64,000 nucleotides of DNA from Vibrio bathopelagicus (GTDB lineage Bacteria; Pseudomonadota; Gammaproteobacteria; Enterobacterales; Vibrionaceae): positions 1,550,001-1,614,000 of the forward strand of contig NZ_CP062501.1 of assembly GCF_014879975.1 (NCBI RefSeq), read 5' to 3'. Shown here one piece after another: positions 51,894-60,026 of the stretch. Made by a program: the position numbers and the translations under genes. The notes beneath the pieces are model-generated. The model ran no database searches. It saw only the letters and a program-made list of their open reading frames with translations, and was not told where the DNA came from. Position 1 is the stretch's first letter. Each line of letters opens with the position of its first letter.

Positions 51894-53900
51894 TTAACCT
51901 TCGCTACGCTCTGGACGACGACCACGGTTGCCGCCATTGCCTGCTGCGTTGCCATGGCCACGTTCGCCACGGTGGTTACCACGGTGATCGCCACCACGGT
52001 TACGGTCAAAACGACGTTCGCCATCACGACCACCAGCAGAGTTACCATCACGAGCGCCGTCACGGTTGCCACGGTAGCCACCACGACCGCCATTGCCACC
52101 TTCACGGTTACCACCTTCGCGATTACCGCCTTCACGGTTACCACGGTAGCCGCCGCCATCACGACCGCCACGACCGCCATCACGACCGCCACGGTTGCCA
52201 TCACGACCACCGCCGCCACGACGAGGCTCACGGAAGTCGTTGAAATCAACAACTACAGCGCCAGCTTCTTTTTGACGAATGCGAAGTTTGCTTAGCTTAC
52301 CAGCAGTTTCAGAGTTCATTGCTTTTGGCAGTTGAACGTAAGTAGAACCTTGGTCTAGCTTGATAGCACCGATAGAACCTTTAGTTAGGCCTAGTTCGTT
52401 TGCTAGTGCGCCAACGATGTCTTTAACCTGAACGCCTTGCTCACGGCCAACTTGTAGCTGGTACGTATCCCAATCTTGAGTATTGAAGTTACGACCACCA
52501 CCGTCACGGCCATTGTCACGATCTTCACGACGCTCTTTGCGACGGTTCTTATCACGCTCAATAGCAGCGATCATTGGGTCTTCGCCAACGTAGAATAGTG
52601 GGCTCTTACCTTGCTGACGCTTAAGAAGCATTGCAGCTAGAGTAGCAGCATCAACTTCTAGAGACTCTTGCAGAGTAGAGATAAGGCCTGCAAAGTTTTC
52701 TAGAGCTTTGCTTTCTTTCTCAGTTTCAAGCTCAGCGCCAAGCTTAGCAACACGTGCAGCAGCAACTTCGTCACGTTGTGGAAGTTGGATTTCTTCCATT
52801 TGAGACTTAGTTACACGCTCGATAGTGCGAAGCATACGAATTTGGTTAGTGCGAACTAGTAGGATCGCTTTACCTTTACGTCCAGCACGGCCAGTACGAC
52901 CAATACGGTGGATGTAAGATTCAACATCGAATGGGATGTCGTAGTTGAATACGTGAGTAATACGTGGAACATCAAGACCACGAGCTACAACGTCAGTTGC
53001 AACTAGGATGTCGATAACACCTTGTTTGATGTGATCAACAGTGCGCTCACGTAGAGACTGAGGAATATCACCGTGCAGTGCAGCAGCTTTGAAGCCACGT
53101 GCAGATAGCCAATCAGCTAGACGCTCAGTATCTTGACGAGTACGTACGAATACGATTGACGCGTCAGTTTCTTCAGTTTCAAGAAGACGAGACATTGCTT
53201 CGTCTTTCTCTACGCCTTTAACAACCCAGTAATTCTGCGCTACTTTGTCAACTGTGTGGTTAGTACCAGCAACGTCAACTCTAGCCGGGTTACGTAGGTA
53301 ACGGTCAACAATAGTCTTAACCATTGGAGGCATAGTTGCAGAGAAAAGTACACGCTGTGCAGTTTCTGGAGCTTGCTCTAGGATCCAAGTAACATCATCT
53401 ACAAAGCCCATTTTCAGCATTTCATCTGCTTCATCAAGAACAAATGTATGTGCTTCATCTAGGTGTAGACGGTCACGAGTTAGTAAGTCTTTAACACGAC
53501 CTGGAGTACCAACAACAATGTGAGCACCGCGGCTTAGAGCACGCATTTGGTCAACAATTGAAGCACCACCATAGATTTCAAGAACTTTAAGACCGTTGAT
53601 GTCACGACCTAAGTTTTTGATTTCCGCAGCAACTTGAATCGCTAGCTCACGAGTAGGAGCCATGATGATTGCTTGTGGTTTGTGTTGGTTCAGGTTGATT
53701 TTGTTAAGTAAAGGCAGAGAGAATGCTGCTGTTTTACCAGTACCAGTCTGTGCTTTACCTAGTGCGTCACGGCCTTCAAGAAGAAGAGGAATAGCTGCTG
53801 CTTGGATTGGAGTCGGAGAAACGAAACCCATGCTATCAAGAGCTGAAAGAATGTTATCGTTAAGGGCTAATTCATTAAATTGAATTACAGATTCGGACAT
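51894..53900 (-). CDS. deaD: DEAD-box RNA helicase DeaD (CsdA) with RGG-rich tail
   Basis: About 668 residues from the ATG at 53900; an upstream ATG at 53984 adds 28 residues outside the family's usual start. ATP-dependent RNA unwinding for ribosome assembly and mRNA decay, especially in the cold. Helicase motifs: PTPIQ, AQTGTGKT (Walker A), PTRELAIQ, VLDEADEML, LFSATMPP, ARGLDVPRI and HRIGRTGRAGRKG. A dimerisation linker and DbpA-type RNA-binding domain follow (~480-560). The last ~100 residues are a Gly/Arg/Asn-rich tail with repeated GGRDG, GNREGG and RGG units. Divergent from rnb. Confidence 0.95.
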   Translation of the reverse strand: MSESVIQFNELALNDNILSALDSMGFVSPTPIQAAAIPLLLEGRDALGKAQTGTGKTAAFSLPLLNKINLNQHKPQAIIMAPTRELAIQVAAEIKNLGRDINGLKVLEIYGGASIVDQMRALSRGAHIVVGTPGRVKDLLTRDRLHLDEAHTFVLDEADEMLKMGFVDDVTWILEQAPETAQRVLFSATMPPMVKTIVDRYLRNPARVDVAGTNHTVDKVAQNYWVVKGVEKDEAMSRLLETEETDASIVFVRTRQDTERLADWLSARGFKAAALHGDIPQSLRERTVDHIKQGVIDILVATDVVARGLDVPRITHVFNYDIPFDVESYIHRIGRTGRAGRKGKAILLVRTNQIRMLRTIERVTKSQMEEIQLPQRDEVAAARVAKLGAELETEKESKALENFAGLISTLQESLEVDAATLAAMLLKRQQGKSPLFYVGEDPMIAAIERDKNRRKERREDRDNGRDGGGRNFNTQDWDTYQLQVGREQGVQVKDIVGALANELGLTKGSIGAIKLDQGSTYVQLPKAMNSETAGKLSKLRIRQKEAGAVVVDFNDFREPRRGGGGRDGNRGGRDGGRGGRDGGGYRGNREGGNREGGNREGGNGGRGGYRGNRDGARDGNSAGGRDGERRFDRNRGGDHRGNHRGERGHGNAAGNGGNRGRRPERSEG

Positions 53901-54292
53901 TGGGATCCCACTATATATAAGTAAACAAAAGGTCCCGGGAGCTCTATCAATTCCAATACTGATCCAATCAGATACTGATTCCATTCAGAGTTACGAAGCA
54001 GTAATAAAACACTTCAAGCCATTAGGGACGTCTAAGGGAGGCGGATTATTCCCTAAATGCATAAAAAAAGCCAGAAAAAATTGAAATACATCACATATTT
54101 TTCGGTTTTACATCAATACTGGCTATCATATCGTCAAAACTTGATGAATATCTCGTCACAGCACCAAACTTCGAGCAAATTGACCTAGTTAAATAAGAGG
54201 GCAATTAATTTACGCTCACTTCGCCTTTCAGTAGTAATCAAGCCTCGCAATGATTATAGTGTGCTCAATTGTCCTCGATAGATAAAAGTCAA
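53901..54292. other. Divergent promoter region of deaD and rnb
   Basis: Roughly 390 bp with no credible gene, consistent with the long 5' leader usual for cold-inducible deaD. It contains an imperfect AGCCAG / CTGGCT pair around 54070-54125. Confidence 0.5.
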
Positions 54293-56299
54293 ATGTTTCA
54301 AGATAATCCTCTACTCGCTCAACTCAAACAGCAAATCCAAGAAACCCTCCCTAAAAAGGAAGGTACAATCAAAGCCACTGAAAAAGGGTTTGGTTTTCTC
54401 GAAGTCGATAACAAGACCAGTTTCTTTATCCCGCCGCCATACATGAAGAAATGTGTGCACGGTGACAAAGTTATTGCCATCATTCGCACCGAGAAAGATC
54501 GCGAAGTAGCAGAGCCTGAGGAATTGATTGAACAGGGCCTTACTCGTTTTATTGCTCGAGTGAAGTTGTTTAAAGGTCGTTTGAACGTAGTTCCTGATCA
54601 CCCACAACTGAAAAAGCTGCAACTAAAAGCGAAAGCAAAGAAGGGCCTAAACCCTGAAACGCTAAAAGAAGGCGACTGGGTTGTGGCTCATATCGTTCAA
54701 CACCCGTTAAAAGGTGACAACGGATTCTTGGCTCAAATCTCTGAAAAAATCACAGACGCTGACGACAAGATTGCACCTTGGTGGGTAACACTTGCTCAAA
54801 ACGATCTACCAAACAGCGAGCCAGAAGGTATCGATGATTGGAAGATCAACGATGACGCCGATCTTGAACGTATCGACATGACACACATCCCTTTTGTGAC
54901 CATTGATGGTGAAAGCACAAAAGATATGGATGATGCGCTTTACGCGAAGAAGAAAGAGAACGGTGATTTTGAACTGACTATCGCGATTGCTGATCCAACG
55001 GCTTACATCTCTCCAGATGATGCTATGGATAAAGTGGCTCGCGATCGTGGTTTCACGATTTACCTTCCAGGCCGTAACATTCCAATGTTGCCTCGTGATC
55101 TGGCTGACAACTTATGTTCACTAATAGAGAACGAAGTTCGCCCTGCACTTTGCTGCACGGTAACAGTATCTAAAGATGGCGTTATCGGTGATGACATTAA
55201 CTTCTTCGCTGCAAACATCAAATCTCACGCTCGTCTTGCTTACGACAATGTATCTGACTGGCTAGAAACTGGTGCATCAGAGAAGTGGCAACCATCAGAA
55301 GAAATCGCTGCGATTCTTTCTGACCTTCACCAATTTGCTCAAGCGCGTTCAGCGTGGCGTTCAGCGAATGCGGTTGTGTTCCCAGATCGCCCTGACTACC
55401 GCTTTGAGCTTAGCGAAGATAACGATGTTGTTGCTATCCACGCTGACATGCGTCGCAGTGCGAACAAGCTGGTTGAAGAATCTATGATCAGCGCGAACAT
55501 CTGTGCAGGCCGAATACTAAAAGAAAGCTTTAACCAAGGCGTCTTTAACTGTCACTCTGGTTTTAAAGCTGAGAAATTAGCAGACGTTCTGGAGCTGGTT
55601 AACCCAGAAGCAGAAACACCGTTTACAGAAGAGCAAATCGTTTCTCTGGAAGGTTTTGCTACTCTGCGTCGTTGGTTAGGTTCACTAGACAACAGCTACT
55701 ACGACAACCGTATTCGTAAATTCCAAGCGTACAGCGAGATCAGCAATGAGCCTGCACCACACTACGCGATGGGATTGGACATTTACGCGACGTGGACGTC
55801 TCCAATTCGTAAATACGGCGACATGATTAACCACCGTATGCTTAAGGCTCACATCCTTGGTAAAGCGCCAATTCAAACACCAGATGAAACTATCGGTGAT
55901 GAACTTGCCCTGCACCGCCGTCACCACGGTATGGCTGAACGTAACGTTGGCGATTGGTTGTATGCTCGTACTCTAGCGAATGCTCCAGCTGAAGAAACTC
56001 GCTTCCAAGCAGAAATCTTCGACATTAACCGTGCTGGTATGCGCGTGCGCTTACTTGATAATGGTGCAGCGGCATTTATCCCTGGCTCTCTCATTCTTAA
56101 TAATAAAGAAAGAATAGAGTGCAACGGTGATATGGGTACTGTATCTATCGATAAAGAAATGGTATACAAACTGGGAGACGTTTTAGAAGTAGTTCTCTCA
56201 GAAGTTAATCAGGAAAACCGTAACTTGGTAGCAAAACCTACACAAGTATTTGCGGACTTGCCTAGCGAGCCTGAACCGACAAATGAAACCGAAGCTTAA
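54293..56299 (+). CDS. rnb: Exoribonuclease II (RNase II)
   Basis: About 668 residues from the ATG that starts [17 protein letters not shown], the exact family N-terminus; a TTG 24 bases earlier is rejected. Layout: two cold-shock domains (~20-190), RNB catalytic domain (~190-525; [43 protein letters not shown]), and C-terminal S1 domain. Degrades single-stranded RNA 3' to 5'. Co-located with, and divergent from, the deaD helicase gene, so two RNA-decay functions share a promoter region. Terminator right after the gene. Confidence 0.95.
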   Translation: MFQDNPLLAQLKQQIQETLPKKEGTIKATEKGFGFLEVDNKTSFFIPPPYMKKCVHGDKVIAIIRTEKDREVAEPEELIEQGLTRFIARVKLFKGRLNVVPDHPQLKKLQLKAKAKKGLNPETLKEGDWVVAHIVQHPLKGDNGFLAQISEKITDADDKIAPWWVTLAQNDLPNSEPEGIDDWKINDDADLERIDMTHIPFVTIDGESTKDMDDALYAKKKENGDFELTIAIADPTAYISPDDAMDKVARDRGFTIYLPGRNIPMLPRDLADNLCSLIENEVRPALCCTVTVSKDGVIGDDINFFAANIKSHARLAYDNVSDWLETGASEKWQPSEEIAAILSDLHQFAQARSAWRSANAVVFPDRPDYRFELSEDNDVVAIHADMRRSANKLVEESMISANICAGRILKESFNQGVFNCHSGFKAEKLADVLELVNPEAETPFTEEQIVSLEGFATLRRWLGSLDNSYYDNRIRKFQAYSEISNEPAPHYAMGLDIYATWTSPIRKYGDMINHRMLKAHILGKAPIQTPDETIGDELALHRRHHGMAERNVGDWLYARTLANAPAEETRFQAEIFDINRAGMRVRLLDNGAAAFIPGSLILNNKERIECNGDMGTVSIDKEMVYKLGDVLEVVLSEVNQENRNLVAKPTQVFADLPSEPEPTNETEA

Positions 56300-56341
56300 A
56301 AGCTTAGGGCTTTCAAGGTTAAGGCTTTAAAGGTTCACTTC

Positions 56342-56372
56342 TAAAGGCGCTAATTATTAGCGCCTTTTTTTG
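56342..56372 (+). terminator. rnb terminator
   Basis: AAAGGCGCTAA / TTAGCGCCTTT stem then TTTTTG. Confidence 0.88.
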
Positions 56373-56441
56373 TAAATGTCTCATGCTTAAACAATACTAA
56401 AACCAATAAGCAACTCGTTTACAACGTCAAAGAAGCACACT

Positions 56442-57272
56442 ATGTCATCGATAACAGTTACTCAATTTAGAAACTTTATTCCCAGGAAACGGGAACGTTA
56501 CCCCGCCTCTAAAAACGGTATTTTCATCGTTTCGAAAGGCAGTATTTCTTTCACTCTACCTAATGGCACCGAAGCTTCACTTCAAGCTGGTGATTTCACG
56601 CTATACAACTCCGGCCAAATTAAAGACATCGACGTTGATACTGATAATGGTGAATTCAGCGCCACTTGCTTAGACTTCGATTTATCGATATTCCAGAAGT
56701 TCATCAACCAGTCTGGAGATCTTGAGTCGTTACGCGTCCCTCAGGAATACATCAAGTTCGACCGAGCTGACATCCAAATTCGGGAGCTGAAAGAGCTAAC
56801 TATGTCTCTCGCTGATTCTTCTCCTAAAAATGACTACGCACTCACCCAACTGGGCTTAGCTCTGCTTTCTTTGATGGTTGAGAAGCACCCTGCTCTACTC
56901 GTGATCATTGCTCGAGCTGCAAGGCTTACCGTCACGCAGAAAGTTATCCACTACATAGAACAGAACATCGAAAACAATATTTCGTTAGACACGTTAGCCA
57001 GTTACATGGGCATGTCTCCCGCGACACTGAAGCGACGTCTATCCGCTGAAGACCTTTCTTTTTCAAACCTTTTGAAAATCAAACGTATTGCTCATGCCGC
57101 CACCCAACTCAGAACATCCGCTAAATCGATCACACAGATAGCTTATGAGTCTGGCTTTAAGAGCGCAGCACACTTCAGCACAGCCTTTAAAACGTATCAT
57201 GGAAAGACACCGAAAGACTTCCGGTCTCTGATTGCTCAATCTCAGCAACCCCAAACTCGGTTCAAAACTTAA
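56442..57272 (+). CDS. AraC-family regulator, ToxT/Rns-like layout
   Basis: A 276-residue regulator: an N-terminal cupin-like pocket (about 20-110: GIFIVSKGSISFTLPNGTEASLQAGDFTLYNSGQI) and a C-terminal double HTH (ISLDTLASYMGMSPATLKRRLSAEDL; ITQIAYESGFKSAAHFSTAFKTYHGKTPKDFR). Length and architecture resemble the ToxT/Rns/UreR group, but sequence identity is not evident by eye and no virulence genes adjoin. Target unknown; it stands alone downstream of rnb. Confidence 0.85.
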   Translation: MSSITVTQFRNFIPRKRERYPASKNGIFIVSKGSISFTLPNGTEASLQAGDFTLYNSGQIKDIDVDTDNGEFSATCLDFDLSIFQKFINQSGDLESLRVPQEYIKFDRADIQIRELKELTMSLADSSPKNDYALTQLGLALLSLMVEKHPALLVIIARAARLTVTQKVIHYIEQNIENNISLDTLASYMGMSPATLKRRLSAEDLSFSNLLKIKRIAHAATQLRTSAKSITQIAYESGFKSAAHFSTAFKTYHGKTPKDFRSLIAQSQQPQTRFKT

Positions 57273-57317
57273 GCGGTGTGATTAAAAGTTAAGAGGTTTG
57301 ACACAAAGGAGCGGTAG

Positions 57318-57335
57318 TTTGGTTTAAAAACCAAA
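57318..57335. repeat. Perfect 8-bp palindrome
   Basis: TTTGGTTT-AA-AAACCAAA, 46 bp after the AraC gene; no T tract. Confidence 0.5.
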
Positions 57336-57346
57336 AAGGTAGGTGG

Positions 57347-57433
57347 ATGAACCAAGACTCAACCGCTACCAGCACCAGCACCAGCACCAGCACCAGCACC
57401 AGAATAGTGACTAGGACCAAAAATAAGACTTAG
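57347..57433 (+). CDS. Possible micro-ORF encoding a Thr-Ser repeat peptide
   Basis: ATG at 57347 preceded by AGGTGG, then codons for MNQDSTATSTSTSTSTST and RIVTRTKNKT, stop TAG at 57431. The Thr-Ser run comes from the hexanucleotide repeat; a change of repeat number keeps the frame. It overlaps the end of the opposite-strand gene. Ribosome-site spacing is short, so translation is doubtful. Confidence 0.2.
   Translation: MNQDSTATSTSTSTSTSTRIVTRTKNKT
57368..57402. repeat. Hexanucleotide tandem repeat (ACCAGC)n
   Basis: Five full ACCAGC units plus ACCAG. It lies inside a possible 28-codon plus-strand ORF (57347-57433) and just downstream of the minus-strand gene 57411-57773. Confidence 0.9.
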
Positions 57434-57773
57434 GATCTTTTTCTATTTCAGACAGAATAGCGTCAAGGTCCTTAGATTTAGGAAGGTAGGGATAAGGTCC
57501 CCAATTGACGGAATCAGTGCTGACTTCGGTTTCAAGTGGCACCATTACCAACCAGCAAGATAACGACTCATCAAAGATAACGCTGGCGATCTCGTTGGTA
57601 TAATCGCTATGGGATGAGTCGAGCAGATAATGCGCCTGAGAGAACAGTACACCGCCCTCACACTCTTCAAATAAGGATTTGCCTAGCTCGACAGGTAAAC
57701 TGCGATTTCGAGAAGTACAGAGCCTTTCAGCCCCAATTAAAAGCCGGTTAAGTTCTATATGAATGACGGACAT
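57411..57773 (-). CDS. Small protein of unknown function, 120 residues
   Basis: A 120-residue soluble protein (MSVIHIELNRLLIGAERLCTSRNRSLPVELGKSLFEECEGG ... PYPYLPKSKDLDAILSEIEKDP). AAAAGGGGTGTT precedes the ATG. No signal, membrane segment or motif recognised. Stand-alone gene. Confidence 0.6.
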   Translation of the reverse strand: MSVIHIELNRLLIGAERLCTSRNRSLPVELGKSLFEECEGGVLFSQAHYLLDSSHSDYTNEIASVIFDESLSCWLVMVPLETEVSTDSVNWGPYPYLPKSKDLDAILSEIEKDPKSYFWS

Positions 57774-57951
57774 AACACCCCTTTTAACTTCATCTAAATT
57801 TCAATAAGCCTCTAATTAGCTTAGGACTCAACCAACAGTTTAGCGAACAAGGGCAAACGAAATACCAACCTTGCTCTCATATACTCTCTTATCTGGTAAA
57901 GAAGTCCTGCGGTCATAAACCAACTCTACTCTCATAAAGCGTGAGTATAGA

Positions 57952-57980
57952 ATTTCACAAAAGTGTCATATAACCGACCT
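57952..57980 (+). promoter_or_regulatory. Pho-box-like sequence upstream of pstS
   Basis: TTTCACA and GTGTCAT blocks spaced by 11 bases (57954-57969) resemble the tandem CTGTCAT halves of a Pho box at reduced match; 38-66 bp before the pstS start. Confidence 0.35.
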
Positions 57981-58017
57981 ATCATATGCGACAAATGTTA
58001 TTAATTAGGAGTTGTTT

Positions 58018-58833
58018 ATGTTACGAGTCGCGCTTGCCTCTCTTTTATCCTTAGCCCTTTCTTCTCAAGCTGCTTTTGCACAAGAAACCAATATTTCGGG
58101 CTCCACTTCTGTTGCGCGAGTGATGGATGTATTAGCAGAGGAGTACAACAAGACTCATCCTGATAATTACATCGCGGTTCAGGGTATAGGCTCTACAGCT
58201 GGTATTACCATGGTGAACAAAGGTGTGGCTGATATTGGTATGAGCTCACGCTACTTAACCGACCGTGAACAGAGCGAGGAATTAAAAGTATTCCCGATCG
58301 CCTTTGACGGCCTAGCAGTCGTAACAAATCGTTCGAACGGCGTGAATAACATCACTCGTGAACAGCTATTCGATATCTACAAAGGTAAGGTAACCAATTG
58401 GAAACAAGTAGGCGGTGCGGATCAGCCTATCGCGGTTGTGACTCGTGAAGCTTCCTCTGGTTCTCGCTACAGCTTCGAAAGCTTACTTGGTTTAACGAAA
58501 ATCATTAATGACCGTCTAGTGTCTGACATCAACCCAAATAACTTGGTTGTAAATAGCAACAGCATGGTAAAAACGATTGTTAACCATAACCCACACGCTA
58601 TTGGCTTTATCTCTGTTGGTTCTGTCGATCGCTCGATCAAAGCAATCACATTTGAAGGCATTGAGCCGACATCTAAGAACATTGCGAACCACAGCTATGA
58701 ACTGGCTCGCCCATTCTTGTTGCTACACAAAACGGAATCGGTTTCTGACGAAAGCATAGACTTCATCAAGTTCGTGAAGTCGAAGCAAGGACAGGACCTT
58801 ATCGAAGAATACGGCTACACACGCTTTAAGTAA
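58018..58833 (+). CDS. pstS: Phosphate ABC transporter substrate-binding protein PstS
   Basis: About 271 residues from the ATG at 58018 (AGGAG six bases ahead; an in-frame TTG at 58012 is rejected). Signal peptide MLRVALASLLSLALSSQAAFA, then the PstS core: ISGSTSVARVMDVLAEEYN, GIGSTAGI, GVADIGMSSRYLTD and TREASSGSRYSFESLL, which line the phosphate pocket. It delivers phosphate to a PstCAB permease, but no pst permease genes are in the window, so it is an orphan or its partners lie elsewhere. Followed by an 8-bp tandem repeat and a terminator. Confidence 0.9.
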   Translation: MLRVALASLLSLALSSQAAFAQETNISGSTSVARVMDVLAEEYNKTHPDNYIAVQGIGSTAGITMVNKGVADIGMSSRYLTDREQSEELKVFPIAFDGLAVVTNRSNGVNNITREQLFDIYKGKVTNWKQVGGADQPIAVVTREASSGSRYSFESLLGLTKIINDRLVSDINPNNLVVNSNSMVKTIVNHNPHAIGFISVGSVDRSIKAITFEGIEPTSKNIANHSYELARPFLLLHKTESVSDESIDFIKFVKSKQGQDLIEEYGYTRFK

Positions 58834-58838
58834 GTGAA

Positions 58839-58886
58839 GTTCTTTAGTTCTTTAGTTCTTTAGTTCTTTAGTTCTTTAGTTCTTTA
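58839..58886. repeat. Octanucleotide tandem repeat (GTTCTTTA)6
   Basis: Six perfect copies of GTTCTTTA begin six bases after the pstS stop codon, in the 3' untranslated region, before the terminator at 58923. Confidence 0.95.
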
Positions 58887-58922
58887 GTAACATGCGTGAT
58901 GTCGATTTGATATGACACAAAC

Positions 58923-58955
58923 CAAAAAAGAGAGCATTTAGCTCTCTTTTTTTTG
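58923..58955 (+). terminator. pstS terminator
   Basis: AAAAAAGAGAGC / GCTCTCTTTTTT stem then a T tract. Confidence 0.85.
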
Positions 58956-59000
58956 GAATCTATAATCTTCGTTTAAGAATAATTTATCTTAAACAAAGTA

Positions 59001-59687
59001 TTAAAAGTGAAGTTGAATCACCGACACAATCACTGCACCAGGGCGACGAACCCCTTCGATTTCTACGCGGATTTCGCGTTCAATCTCTAAACCCTTTTTG
59101 ATCGGCGTTACTTTTGTCAACGTGCTCTTAGCGCGAACATTGCTGCCTGACTTAACAGGGTAAGGAAAACGAACTTGGTTAAGACCAATGTTCACAACCA
59201 TTTTAGCCGTTGGGAATTGAGACTTGTCAGGATCAACGCTGTCAGTCAAACGAGGAAGCAAAGACAAAGTTAAGAAACCATGCGCGATCGTCGTTTTGAA
59301 CGGAGAATCAGTTTCTGCTTTCTCTGGCTCAGTATGAATCCACTGCATATCTTCAGTCACTAAACCAAACTGGTTAATGCGCTCTTGACTTACATTAATC
59401 CAATCGCCAGTATGAATAACTTCACCGATCTGCTGGTTAAGCTCATTCAACACCAGTTGTGCTTCAGGCTTAATTTCAATCGGCTTCTCTATCGGCATAG
59501 CCGGAGCATCTTCATTCACTGCTGGTTGGTGGTGATCACGAACCCATGCGAAGAAATGACTATTTTGCGTGCGGTTCAGAAAGTCGCCCCAATACTCTCT
59601 AAGAGCTGGAGACATCCATTGCATAAACTCTGAGTGTTGCGAAGAAACGCTATCGCCTCGGTGTTTAAATAAATCAATGACCTTCAT
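59001..59687 (-). CDS. MaoC-like hot-dog-fold dehydratase family protein
   Basis: About 228 residues from the ATG at 59687 (GAGG five bases ahead; earlier TTG rejected). N-terminal helical extension (~1-95: FMQWMSPALREYWGDFLN) precedes a MaoC hot-dog domain: EVIHTGDWINVSQERINQFGLVTEDMQWIHTEPEKA, then TIAHGFLTLSLLPRL with the hydratase-type Asp and His. MaoC proteins hydrate enoyl-CoA or beta-hydroxyacyl substrates. The extension is longer than in minimal MaoC proteins; substrate unknown. Stand-alone gene. Confidence 0.85.
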   Translation of the reverse strand: MKVIDLFKHRGDSVSSQHSEFMQWMSPALREYWGDFLNRTQNSHFFAWVRDHHQPAVNEDAPAMPIEKPIEIKPEAQLVLNELNQQIGEVIHTGDWINVSQERINQFGLVTEDMQWIHTEPEKAETDSPFKTTIAHGFLTLSLLPRLTDSVDPDKSQFPTAKMVVNIGLNQVRFPYPVKSGSNVRAKSTLTKVTPIKKGLEIEREIRVEIEGVRRPGAVIVSVIQLHF

Positions 59688-60026
59688 AAGAACCTCAGTG
59701 CACAAAAAATTTCAATATAACGTGTTAATTTTGAAACACTTCACACTATTGTGCAAATGTTTTCGAGCGTACAAACGTTAGCTGAACACCTACTTTCAAT
59801 TAAATATCAATCACTTAAAAATAAAACATCATTTTATTAGACACCCAATTTTAGAGTGTTAACTCCATCACATAATAAACATATGATTATATAAACTACT
59901 TTTTTATTCACGTTCGGAATAAGAAAAAGGCTTAGCATCACACTAAGCCTTATTTTTCGTAAGGGAATGGTTTTTATAAGGAAACGATTTTTACAAGAAA
60001 ATCGCCCTTATGAGTAAAAGGTTCCT
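59688..60026. other. Intergenic region with the RND-operon terminator
   Basis: AT-rich; promoter of the MaoC-like gene and the terminator at 59925. Nothing else seen. Confidence 0.5.
59925..59956 (-). terminator. Terminator downstream of the RND pump gene
   Basis: AAGGCTTAG / CTAAGCCTT stem then TTTTC on the minus strand. Confidence 0.8.

Noticed and set aside
51872..52295. His/His-Arg- and Thr/Ala-rich frames on both strands over the deaD tail
   Set aside because: They are other-frame readings of the repetitive RGG-coding DNA; no ribosome sites and absurd compositions.
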